Below are positions 1-7,165 of a DNA stretch of 64,000 bases, one piece after another. The notes beneath the pieces were generated by a model. That model saw only the letters and a list, made by a program, of their open reading frames with translations, was not told the origin of the DNA and did no database searches. Each line of letters opens with the position of its first letter. Within the stretch, counting starts at the first letter, position 1. The DNA lies in assembly GCF_037996825.1 (NCBI RefSeq), contig NZ_JBBNAC010000001.1:2232001-2296000 (forward strand), in the 5' to 3' direction. Source of the DNA: Bdellovibrio sp. BCCA. GTDB lineage: Bacteria > Bdellovibrionota > Bdellovibrionia > Bdellovibrionales > Bdellovibrionaceae. A program made the position numbers and the translations under genes.

Positions 1-420
1 CGCGATTTACCTTTACAAGCATTAGAGGAATTGAACTATCAAGTTCTGCTCCGTCAATAGTTTGGCCGTCTTTAGGAAAAAGTAAAACATTGTTTTTACC
101 GGTGCCATATACACTTTCATCGTCCGCTTTCGTAGCAAAGCGAATTTTGTTAAGTTTGATAGAAAGATTTTTTCTCACAGTAAGATCTTTTCCTGTCTTA
201 ACGTCCACTTCTCGCAAACCCAGAATTTGAAGCTCGGATTTTTTGCATCCAGCTTGGCCTTCATTTTCATAAATACTGATCCTGAATCAGAAATCCAGCA
301 CAACTCTTTAGCTTCACTCATCACAGAGTTTCCACTAGAGCCGACTTGTGTCGTTCCCGCGAAAGCTGAATTTGCAATTGTTGAAGCAACCATCATTACT
401 ACCATCATCATTTTTTTCAT
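1..420 (-). pseudogene. exported hypothetical protein, frameshifted, cut by window edge
   Basis: Reading leftwards from an ATG at 420 (SD GGAGAA a few bases before it), the first 60 or so codons encode a signal peptide ending in AFA and a short mature part. This frame stops at 175. The reading frame one base back stays open from about 240 to the window edge and reads as ordinary protein (GLREVDVKTG, then RFATKADDESVYGTG). The two halves join exactly if the A6 run at about 238-245 held seven A. The heptamer A-AAA-AAT there could also support -1 ribosomal slippage. No family recognised. I infer one exported protein; whether the break is a real mutation, an assembly error or programmed slippage cannot be told from sequence. 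Confidence 0.6.
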
Positions 421-696
421 AAAATTCTCCTAATTTTTTTGCTTTTTATTTCACAATTAATATTTTTATCCGCGACCAAAGCATCTCGGTGAAACAATCG
501 ACATACTCGAAACAGACGGTATACTTGCTATGACTTCAAGAGCCGTGCCATAGACTTAAAATCACCAAACAGCTTTATAAACTAGCTAATGATTTTACAG
601 TTTAAACACGTACGCCAAATTGAAGGAGAAACAAAGAGGCGTACCCTTTGTTGGTTACTCTTGCACTATCAAAATAATCTGATAACGATAGGGAGC

Positions 697-1505
697 ATGA
701 AACCCATCGTTAGCGACTACATCAATGTTTTTCAATTTCTTCAAGATCACTATGCTTATCGAAAAAGGACCGAGACGCAATTTTCTTACTCGATATGGGC
801 CCAAGAACTAGGATTCAAAAATAAATCGTACATCCGATTTGTAACCTTAGGAAAAAGACCCATCAGTCCAAAACTTTTAGAAAATCTCAAAGTGAATTTG
901 AGCCTTGATAATCATGAGAAAAAATTTTCGAAATTCTTTGTTATTATAGCCAAAGCTGCACCGATGAGAGGAAAATAGTTCTTGGTAAAGAACTTATACG
1001 ACTTATTAAGCAGTCTCCCCACCAGTTCGAAATTGAACATCATCATGAAATGCTGATGAATCCCGTCGCTTTAATGATTAGGACTCTTTTAACGTTTAAG
1101 GATTATAAAAAGACAAAGGAACAGTTGGCAGATACTCTAGAAGTTGAAACAGAAAAAATAACTGAGGCACTCGATATTCTACGCACTTTAGGTCTTATTG
1201 AAGAATGCGATGGACAATTCACAAGCACTCACAAAAATATTAAAATACCAGACAACTTTTCTAGTATGGGACTTGAACAGTTCTACAGAAAAAGTTTTCA
1301 TCAAGCTTCTTTATCCATCAACTTTCCAAAACCTTCCCGAAAACACCGAAGCTGGTTTGTGGCCTTAAATGAAGAAGATTTCAATAAATACACGAAAGAT
1401 ACTGAAGCAAGAATTCGCGAGAAGACTTTAGAAATGGATTCGGACCTTTTTGAGAATAAGCGGTTATATCAAGTGCTTTTTGCTATTTTACCGGTTTCCA
1501 AATAG
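697..1505 (+). pseudogene. TIGR02147-family regulator-like protein, frameshifted
   Basis: The N-terminal half (start ATG at 697, MKPIVSDYINVFQFLQDHY) matches the typical opening of the TIGR02147 family, followed by the family signature region around FKNKSYIRFVTLGKRPISP. This frame stops at 978. The C-terminal half is open in the frame one base back, from about 920 to 1505 (SCTDERKIVLGKELIRLIK and then the winged-helix-like middle and C-terminus). The two join if the A6 run at about 917-924 is read as A7, giving about 269 residues, the usual family length. An in-frame ATG at 589 would add 36 residues with no family resemblance, so I prefer 697. TIGR02147 proteins are abundant in Bdellovibrio and Fibrobacter and are thought to be regulators. 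The break is the same type as in the gene at 1-420. Confidence 0.75.
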
Positions 1506-1582
1506 ACTTGAGATCAAAAAATTTTAGGCTGATTCCACCTATTTTATGAATACAAGGAATCTTAGTGGAACCGTTTGGACGT

Positions 1583-1614
1583 CTTAAAAATAAAAGCCCG
1601 CATTTCGCGGGCTT
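1583..1614 (-). terminator. rho-independent terminator
   Basis: An 8-bp perfect stem (AAGCCCGC at 1594-1601 with GCGGGCTT at 1607-1614, loop ATTTC). On the minus strand it is followed by TTTTATTTTT, so it ends the gene at 1625-2068. Confidence 0.85.
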
Positions 1615-1624
1615 CAAGTCATTT

Positions 1625-2068
1625 CTAGCGACACTTTAATTGCGCCACCTCATCTGAAGAGAGCAATTGCTGATAAGCTTTTTCGACTTTGTTTTTTAAT
1701 ACTAAATGTTTCGTAGCTTCTTCGCCAATATAGGCAACAGCGGCGAAAGGCCACTCAAGAGTCGCGCCAATAGCTCCTGCCGTCGTCGTTTCACGGAAAG
1801 GATTTCTTGGTTCAGTTGGTGAAAAATTTGCTCCTGCTTGCAAGCCCAAATCCACTTGCGAAACAACTCCTTGTTCATTTTGAACCAAGATGTTTGCCAC
1901 ACAAGCTGCTGATGCGTTGTCTTGCTCAAAACAGCTGGCTTTGCCAACCGAAGCAATACATGAACCTTCCGGCACTTGGATCACGGAACCAAACGGCGCA
2001 GACAAAGCCATACTCAAACTTCCGTAGATACTGATAATGCTAACTAAGATAACTTTCATTTTTTTCAT
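1625..2068 (-). CDS. secreted hypothetical protein, 147 aa
   Basis: Starts with a clear signal peptide (charged MKKMK, hydrophobic core, cleavage near residue 24 after ALSA). The mature protein holds four Cys (about 37, 46, 56 and 146), which suggests disulphides in the periplasm or outside the cell. AGGAG lies just before the ATG. A strong terminator follows. No family recognised; it resembles the small exported proteins common in Bdellovibrio. A GTTGC dyad lies about 115 bases upstream, shared with the divergent gene at 2263. Confidence 0.75.
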   Translation of the reverse strand: MKKMKVILVSIISIYGSLSMALSAPFGSVIQVPEGSCIASVGKASCFEQDNASAACVANILVQNEQGVVSQVDLGLQAGANFSPTEPRNPFRETTTAGAIGATLEWPFAAVAYIGEEATKHLVLKNKVEKAYQQLLSSDEVAQLKCR

Positions 2069-2183
2069 AGGAACTCCTTTGATTTAAAAATAAACAAGCG
2101 AAAGTCGTGCCGCGCTTACCAACACCAGAGTTCATTTCTTCTGTCAAAGGGATCTTCGTAAATTCACAAATTGTGCCGCTAAC

Positions 2184-2206
2184 GTTGCTAGAAAATTAAA
2201 AGCAAC
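2184..2206. promoter_or_regulatory. GTTGC dyad, copy 1 (candidate operator)
   Basis: GTTGCT at 2184-2189 and AGCAAC at 2201-2206 around an AT-rich 11-base spacer, in the divergent gap between 2068 and 2263. The same dyad recurs at 4430, 5715 and 15141. The binding factor is unknown. Confidence 0.4.
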
Positions 2207-2262
2207 ATTTTGTGGAGCAATGAATTCTCAAGCAGATTCACTCTCAATCCGATACATCACCT

Positions 2263-3885
2263 ATGAAAAGACTTTTAATTCTTTCTTTGATTTTGCTCTC
2301 TAACAAAGCTTCGGCTCAACGAACTGTTTGCACCGTTACGCTCAACTCTGAACACGAACGAAGCCTTTTCAAAAGAAAGTATGAAAAAGAAAATCTGAAA
2401 TTTGTTGAGCTTACTGATTTTAAAAACGGATTGAAAGATCCCAACGACTGGTTCGATAACGCCTGTAAAAGTGGCGTGAAATGTGATTCGCTCATCATCT
2501 CAGGACACTTTGGAGGAACCTTCTTTGGCGAAGACACAAGCCTCACGTTGTCTCTAAAGACTCTCGAAAAGAAAGCTTGTAGTCGCACGTGTGAGGGAAT
2601 TCTGTCTCAACCCAAAGAGGTCTATTTGTTTGGCTGCAATACTCTCGCTGACAAAAAAGCGGATCGTCGAACTCCCGCTGAATATCGCCGCATTCTTCAG
2701 GACGACGGTATCGCTGAAGGCTATATGAATCGAATTGTTGCTGCTCGCTATAGCCCCGTCGGAGAATCTTTTAAGACTACGATGCGGAAAGTTTTTGCTG
2801 GTGTACCGCAGATTTATGGATTTGACTCTGTAGGTCCTTCTGGAAAAACGGTCAGCTCCTTTCTGAATTCTTATTTAAATAAAATCCCGAACTATGCAGA
2901 ACGTCTTAATCAGCTGGAGGCTGCAAAGGTGGTTTCTCAAATAGAAAAGACAGGAAAGATCGGCACTCAATTTTCCGGACCTTGGAACTCATCCATGAAA
3001 GGAACGGCCTACGCTTCTTGTGTGGGAGCTACACCGGGTCCCAGGAAAGAATGCGGTCTTTCTGACGACAAGAAATCTGATTTTGAAAAGCTGTTAACGG
3101 TAGAATCACTATTGAATGATGGAAATCGCAAAAACCATTTTCTAGCTATCGAAGAGTTCTTTAAAGACAAAGATCTCTCCCGTCTTAGTTCCGACGAAAG
3201 GCAGGTTCTAGAGCGCATCCACAATAACAAACAAGCATCGCAAGAATTGCTGAGCCTTTTGCCACAACTTAACTCTGTACTTGAAACCAAGTTTCCTCTT
3301 GTGAATTTAGCCCAAACGCTGGGATGGATGGATGAAAAAAGTGCGAAGGATGAATATTTTAAAACAGTGTCTCTTTCGTTAAAAAAAGGTTTAAATGGTG
3401 ATACCATCGGATCACTTTGTTATATCAACAATCCCCCAATTTTTTCGGAGTCTCAAATCAAGCCTGAATGGTTTAATAATACAAAATTTTTGACGGTCTT
3501 AGGATGCTGGCAAAACAATAAGGCCCAGATGTTACCTCCTCACTACGTTACGAATATCACTAAACATCTTAACAGCAAAGACGCCGACACGACGACATCG
3601 GCACTTAAGATCTTGTCACCAAATTTAAAAGCGGATCCGGCCTTACAAAGAAATGTTGCGAAACTTCTTTATTCAGAAGATTTGAATATTGCAGCCGCCG
3701 CGATGAGTGCCCTAGCGTCAATCCGCAATCCAGATGCAGAAACGATTTCGCTAATTGCTAAAGGACTCTTGTCTCCCAACCCGGCTGAACAGAAACGGTC
3801 TGCCTATACGATCATGAATATGAAAATTCAGAATCCCGATCTAAAACGTCGAGCGTTGGAAATCGATCCCTCGATCAAGCCATAA
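2263..3885 (+). CDS. secreted protein with caspase/CHAT-like His-Cys motif and C-terminal helical repeats
   Basis: 540 residues with a signal peptide cleaved near 18 (KASAQ). Residues 76-130 hold IISGHFGG (His82) and, 43 residues later, YLFGCNT (Cys125). A His in a small-Gly turn followed by a Cys after a hydrophobic strand is the pattern of clan CD cysteine peptidases (caspase and CHAT families). The region to about 200 continues with mixed alpha/beta sequence. From about 430 to the end the protein is Ala/Leu-rich paired helices, like HEAT repeats (SALKILS, AAAAMSALASI, KRSAYTIMNM). The protease assignment is inference from two short motifs; the export signal and the helical tail are clear. 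It stands alone on the plus strand, 57 bases after a GTTGC dyad. If correct, it would be an exported peptidase with a protein-binding tail. Confidence 0.6.
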   Translation: MKRLLILSLILLSNKASAQRTVCTVTLNSEHERSLFKRKYEKENLKFVELTDFKNGLKDPNDWFDNACKSGVKCDSLIISGHFGGTFFGEDTSLTLSLKTLEKKACSRTCEGILSQPKEVYLFGCNTLADKKADRRTPAEYRRILQDDGIAEGYMNRIVAARYSPVGESFKTTMRKVFAGVPQIYGFDSVGPSGKTVSSFLNSYLNKIPNYAERLNQLEAAKVVSQIEKTGKIGTQFSGPWNSSMKGTAYASCVGATPGPRKECGLSDDKKSDFEKLLTVESLLNDGNRKNHFLAIEEFFKDKDLSRLSSDERQVLERIHNNKQASQELLSLLPQLNSVLETKFPLVNLAQTLGWMDEKSAKDEYFKTVSLSLKKGLNGDTIGSLCYINNPPIFSESQIKPEWFNNTKFLTVLGCWQNNKAQMLPPHYVTNITKHLNSKDADTTTSALKILSPNLKADPALQRNVAKLLYSEDLNIAAAAMSALASIRNPDAETISLIAKGLLSPNPAEQKRSAYTIMNMKIQNPDLKRRALEIDPSIKP

Positions 3886-3969
3886 AGAAGAGATAACATC
3901 TAGATAGATGCCGATAGATCTGACTGTAGAAAGATTGGACACTAAGTTTCTGGATTGCCGGGCCGTTTA

Positions 3970-4365
3970 CTACGGCTCTTTAAAATTCAAAAGGATCACC
4001 TTACCATACTTTTCACTTATGAAAAAAAGTACGGTCATTTCCAGAGATTCCTTTTTAGATTTCGAGCACAATACAGTTTCGGTTTTTTTAAGCATCTCGG
4101 CAGGAATAAATTCGGTTTCAGATTTTGGACAGACTTCAGGATTGCTCATTTTAGTTTGCTCATCAAACCAGGATAGAAGCATATCCAGATGCGCTTGATT
4201 AAAACCGCTAAAGAGCGGATCTTCAGCGCAAGAGCGACCGCAGCGAGCGATCTTCTGTAGCACTTTCACCTCTATCGAGAAATCATCAGCGACCATAGAC
4301 CTTGAATCGGCAATAGATGACCAAATACCAATGATAAGAACTATAGAATAAAGACGAAGTCTCAT
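3970..4365 (-). CDS. secreted hypothetical protein, 131 aa
   Basis: The N-terminus (MRLRLYSIVLIIGIWSSI) is a plausible signal peptide, with cleavage near ADS. The mature part has four Cys in two close groups (RCGRSC and, later, VCPKS and LCSKS). No family recognised. It is convergent with the gene ending at 3885, and a GTTGC dyad sits about 65 bases before its start. The overlapping plus-strand open frames here have no such features. Confidence 0.6.
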   Translation of the reverse strand: MRLRLYSIVLIIGIWSSIADSRSMVADDFSIEVKVLQKIARCGRSCAEDPLFSGFNQAHLDMLLSWFDEQTKMSNPEVCPKSETEFIPAEMLKKTETVLCSKSKKESLEMTVLFFISEKYGKVILLNFKEP

Positions 4366-4429
4366 ACCCGATCTTTTCGGATACGACTTCGCCCTCTTAA
4401 CAAAATTTAGATTATGATCGATTTAAAAT

Positions 4430-4453
4430 GTTGCCCCGATGAGATCGAGCAAC
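4430..4453. promoter_or_regulatory. GTTGC dyad, copy 2 (candidate operator)
   Basis: GTTGC at 4430-4434 and GCAAC at 4449-4453, spacer 14 bases, within ATGTTGCC...AGCAACGAT. It lies between two minus-strand genes, upstream of the one starting at 4365. The spacer here is not AT-rich, unlike the other copies. Confidence 0.35.
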
Positions 4454-4471
4454 GATTCGTAAGTTCGGAGC

Positions 4472-5011
4472 CTATTTCACTCGAATACGGAAGCCGCCGA
4501 ATCTTGTTGGTTCAGAATACTGATAGCCGTTTTCTACCTTTACCGTTTTCGTTGCTTGAACGAAGACCTCGAGTTCATGTGTATCCTCATTCGCTTTCGC
4601 CACAGACATTGAATAGTCTTGCTGGTCGACACCTGTGTTAAGTTGTTCCAAGCTTGTACGAAGAATAACTTCATATCGGCTGTTTACGAAGATCAATTCG
4701 TAGTTGCTATAAGTAACATTTACTTTCAAACCATTGGGAGCCACGTAACTTTCCGAATTTGGAAGGTGATCCGCCACCCACTTAGAATCTTCACATTTAA
4801 CAACGGACACCTTTAAAGTCGCTTCATTGTTTTCTTCGGTGGACTTCTCTGAAACCAACTCCACCTTGATCGCTTTATTTCCAGGAACTGGGGTTGCTTG
4901 AGCATTACAATAGACAGCCAAGCCATCAAGCAATTTCTCAGTTTGAACCTCCGCATGCGCAAAAAATCCAACCAACAACAACCCCAGCAATACCAAATAC
5001 GAACCCTTCAT
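4472..5011 (-). CDS. secreted hypothetical protein, 179 aa
   Basis: A signal peptide of about 20 residues ends in AHA. The mature protein has two Cys (VYCNAQ and VKCEDS) and a beta-rich C-terminal half (YELIFVNSRYEVIL, ELEVFVQATKTVKVE), so a small secreted beta-sandwich is likely. No family recognised. The next gene upstream on the same strand (5041-5559) ends 30 bases before this start, so the two may be co-transcribed. Confidence 0.7.
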   Translation of the reverse strand: MKGSYLVLLGLLLVGFFAHAEVQTEKLLDGLAVYCNAQATPVPGNKAIKVELVSEKSTEENNEATLKVSVVKCEDSKWVADHLPNSESYVAPNGLKVNVTYSNYELIFVNSRYEVILRTSLEQLNTGVDQQDYSMSVAKANEDTHELEVFVQATKTVKVENGYQYSEPTRFGGFRIRVK

Positions 5012-5040
5012 CTTTACCCCTTCAGCTCGTTGTGCAAAAA

Positions 5041-5559
5041 CTATCTAACTCTTTTCAATTGGCAGTAGCCATTTTTTTGACCATCAATAGACCAGCGAAT
5101 AAGCAAATCTCCTGCTTCACTCAAAGACAAAGCCACTCGGTCATTCCATTTTTTAATGCACGGATAACTTAGACCGATGTTTGACTCTACCGAGCAAGTT
5201 GAAAGTTCTTTACCTTTCGCTTGGAAATCAACAGAACCTTCTGAAATGGTATACTTTGCCTTCGCATAATATTTCTCTTCGTAACCTTCTCCTGACAGAG
5301 GCAAAGCCTTTTCAGTACCGCTATCGCGCATGAACAAAACATCTCGCTCACCTTCTTTCGAAAGAGTGATATCTAAATGATTTATCTCCGCATAGGAAAT
5401 CGAAAGAACGCCGATATTTTTATTATATTTATTGTCATAATTAGTCTGACATTGACTTGGTTCGATTCGATAAGATCCGACAAGTTTTTCAGGCAAACCA
5501 TGCGCATAAGAAATTTGAGTAAAAAGCGTTAAAGTCATAAAGGCTAAAATTGTTTTCAT
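5041..5559 (-). CDS. secreted hypothetical protein, 172 aa
   Basis: I place the start at the ATG at 5559, preceded by GGAG and followed by a signal peptide (MKTILAFMTLTLFTQISYA). The frame stays open 20 codons further, but that stretch has no signal peptide or ribosome site. Four Cys in the mature part (QCQTNY, STCSVES, YPCIKK, YCQLKR) suggest two disulphides. Alternating beta sequence and the small size resemble lipocalin-like exported proteins, but no family is recognised. It probably shares a transcript with the gene at 4472-5011. Confidence 0.7.
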   Translation of the reverse strand: MKTILAFMTLTLFTQISYAHGLPEKLVGSYRIEPSQCQTNYDNKYNKNIGVLSISYAEINHLDITLSKEGERDVLFMRDSGTEKALPLSGEGYEEKYYAKAKYTISEGSVDFQAKGKELSTCSVESNIGLSYPCIKKWNDRVALSLSEAGDLLIRWSIDGQKNGYCQLKRVR

Positions 5560-5913
5560 TTTTATTCTCCGTTTTTTGAATAATTGAATACATGCCTCTG
5601 TTTGCAACCTAAATGCCAAAAACTTTTTCCTCAGATAAAAAATAAGAGCGAGAGTTGCCCCTTGTTACATCAACATACCCAAAATTGCATAACATTAATT
5701 ATTTTATTTACATCGTTGCTTTGGATAAATTTAGCAACATCGATGGAAGATCAAAACTAATTTACTCTGTTTATTCGTTGAACTGTCGCTTTTATCGTGA
5801 TGACAGCGCTGTCACAGAATTTAATATAACCTTCCTAGCAACGAGAAATATTAAAGTATGTAGCAAGTGTTTCTAATTATATCCGATATATTAGCAAACA
5901 CTGTGAGGCTTCC
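5560..5913. promoter_or_regulatory. divergent intergenic region with dyad copy 3 and a 14-bp palindrome
   Basis: This 354-base gap separates divergent genes. It holds GTTGCT at 5715-5720 and AGCAAC at 5733-5738 (spacer 12, AT-rich), matching the dyads at 2184, 4430 and 15141, and a perfect palindrome TGACAGCGCTGTCA at 5801-5814, about 100 bases before the GTG at 5914. Both look like protein-binding sites. I see no convincing gene here. Confidence 0.4.
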
Positions 5914-6258
5914 GTGGACTCCAATTTCCTTTCCCGTCTTTTAAATAATATCTTAAAAAAGAACGATCAAGCTCAAACCGTCAGACTGGAAGCCGCCATC
6001 GAATTCGACCGAGGCATTCTTCTTGGACAGATTTACAAACTCTCCGCAAACGGGTTTCAGATGATTACCGAGGGAAATTGCAATGATATTTCAAACTCTC
6101 GAAATGTTTCTTTGGTGATCATTGAAGGAAAGTATTTTCCCGCGTTTCTAAAAATTACGGGTCTTCGACGTATTGATGGCAGATTTAGAGAGGCAATAGA
6201 TGACCAGGAACTTAGGGATTTACTCAAAAAGTCATTCGTGAGCCGAATTACTAAGTGA
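5914..6258 (+). CDS. PilZ-like domain protein, 114 aa
   Basis: A GTG start is preceded by GAGG about 9 bases earlier. No signal peptide or membrane segment, so cytoplasmic. The stretch from about residue 25 to 100 reads as a small beta barrel: VRLEAAIEF, GILLGQIYKLSANGFQM, VSLVIIEGKYFPAFLKI. KLSANG resembles the D/N-x-S-x-x-G motif of PilZ domains, but Lys replaces the D/N and only one Arg of the R-x-x-x-R motif is present. I infer a degenerate PilZ fold that may not bind c-di-GMP. The HD-GYP enzyme at 23181 shows that c-di-GMP turnover exists in this genome. Confidence 0.5.
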   Translation: MDSNFLSRLLNNILKKNDQAQTVRLEAAIEFDRGILLGQIYKLSANGFQMITEGNCNDISNSRNVSLVIIEGKYFPAFLKITGLRRIDGRFREAIDDQELRDLLKKSFVSRITK

Positions 6259-6324
6259 GCGGCAACGAGAAGCCATTTTCACATGACCGCCAACCTCTCG
6301 CTGCCATCTCGAGTTTCTTATTGA

Positions 6325-6690
6325 TTAATCTCGTCCGCCATGATCGCCGTGGCCACCGTGATCACCTTTATGACCGCCATGCCCGCCACGATCATTATTA
6401 TGACCGCCATCAGCTACTTTGTGACAAGCAAATCCACAGCGATAGAAGCCTGTTCCCCAGCCTCCCCAGCAGTATTTTGCAACTGGCTCGGTCCACGGCG
6501 GACATCCTTCGTTGTCAGGGTTGCAAGTCATTCCACCGTTCGTCGGCATCGGAACTTGATCACAATCTCCATGAAGCGGTACGAGTCTAATTCCTTCATT
6601 CGTATTTATCTGAGCTAAATCGGTGGATGCCAAACACAACGATCCAAATAAAGACAATGAGATCAACATTATTGATACAAACTTTTTCAT
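6325..6690 (-). CDS. secreted Cys-rich protein with Gly/His/Asp-rich tail
   Basis: 121 residues with a signal peptide ending near SLCLA. The mature part has about six Cys (GDCD, MTCNP, EGCPP, KYCWG, YRCGFAC), and the last 27 residues are almost only Gly, His, Asp, Arg and Asn with His every two to four residues (GGHGGHKGDHGGHGDHGG). Such tails bind transition metals (Ni, Zn, Cu) in other bacteria. The tail is encoded by imperfect short DNA repeats, which could expand or contract. Function unknown; metal sequestration or a flexible anchor are both possible. No partner genes are adjacent. Confidence 0.7.
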   Translation of the reverse strand: MKKFVSIMLISLSLFGSLCLASTDLAQINTNEGIRLVPLHGDCDQVPMPTNGGMTCNPDNEGCPPWTEPVAKYCWGGWGTGFYRCGFACHKVADGGHNNDRGGHGGHKGDHGGHGDHGGRD

Positions 6691-6835
6691 AGAATCCTCC
6701 CAGGATTAAATTGTTTTTTGAGCGACATGCTCTTGGCGAGGGATCCTAATTTTGGAGGATGCAAAAAGACCACTTAAGAAATTTGTAGTTGCAGGAATAC
6801 AAACGAAAAAGATATTTTCATTCGTGTTGCGATGA

Positions 6836-6882
6836 AATCAAAAAAGCAACAGCTTAGAGGAAACTGCCAGTTCCTCTAAGCT
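6836..6882 (-). terminator. rho-independent terminator of the fibre operon
   Basis: A long stem, AGCTTAGAGGAA at 6851-6862 pairing with TTCCTCTAAGCT at 6871-6882 with a short loop. On the minus strand it is followed by GTTGCTTTTTTGA. It ends transcription from the lipoprotein-fibre-small peptide operon at 7027-14987. Apart from this hairpin and a GTTGC/GCAAC pair at 6826-6850 (spacer 15), the gap 6691-7026 shows nothing else. Confidence 0.8.
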
Positions 6883-7026
6883 CGTATGGAGTCTGCTTTC
6901 ATTTTTAATTTACATCATCATTTCATAAAACCTCATTTGTAAAACTAGTGCCTTTAAGAAAAAGCAAAAAGGAAGCCGTGTTATATTTGATTTATTTGAT
7001 CTGCAGGACTGTCTCACAAGAAATAT

Positions 7027-7164
7027 TTATTCATGTTTACTTGCCCGTTCCGAGTTGAATTGCGGGAAGAGCATCGCCCATGTACCCGTCGGTAAGACTC
7101 CTCCCGCCAATGCGAAGTTTGCAATTCCGAAAAAAATAAAAAATGAAATAATAAATTTATTCAT
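7027..7164 (-). CDS. small exported peptide, 45 aa
   Basis: The ATG lies immediately after the fibre stop codon (TAG then TATG). The product starts with a good signal peptide (MNKFIISFFIFFGIANFALA) followed by only 25 residues (GGVLPTGTWAMLFPQFNS and so on). It begins MNKF, similar to the MNNF opening of the fibre, so it could be the leftover start of a duplicated fibre gene that lost its body, or a real small exported partner. It sits before the operon terminator. Confidence 0.5.
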   Translation of the reverse strand: MNKFIISFFIFFGIANFALAGGVLPTGTWAMLFPQFNSERASKHE

Positions 7165-7165
7165 A

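Noticed and set aside
5655-5876. 73-codon plus-strand ORF in the divergent gap
   Set aside because: No ribosome site, no family resemblance, and it crosses the GTTGC dyad and the 14-bp palindrome.
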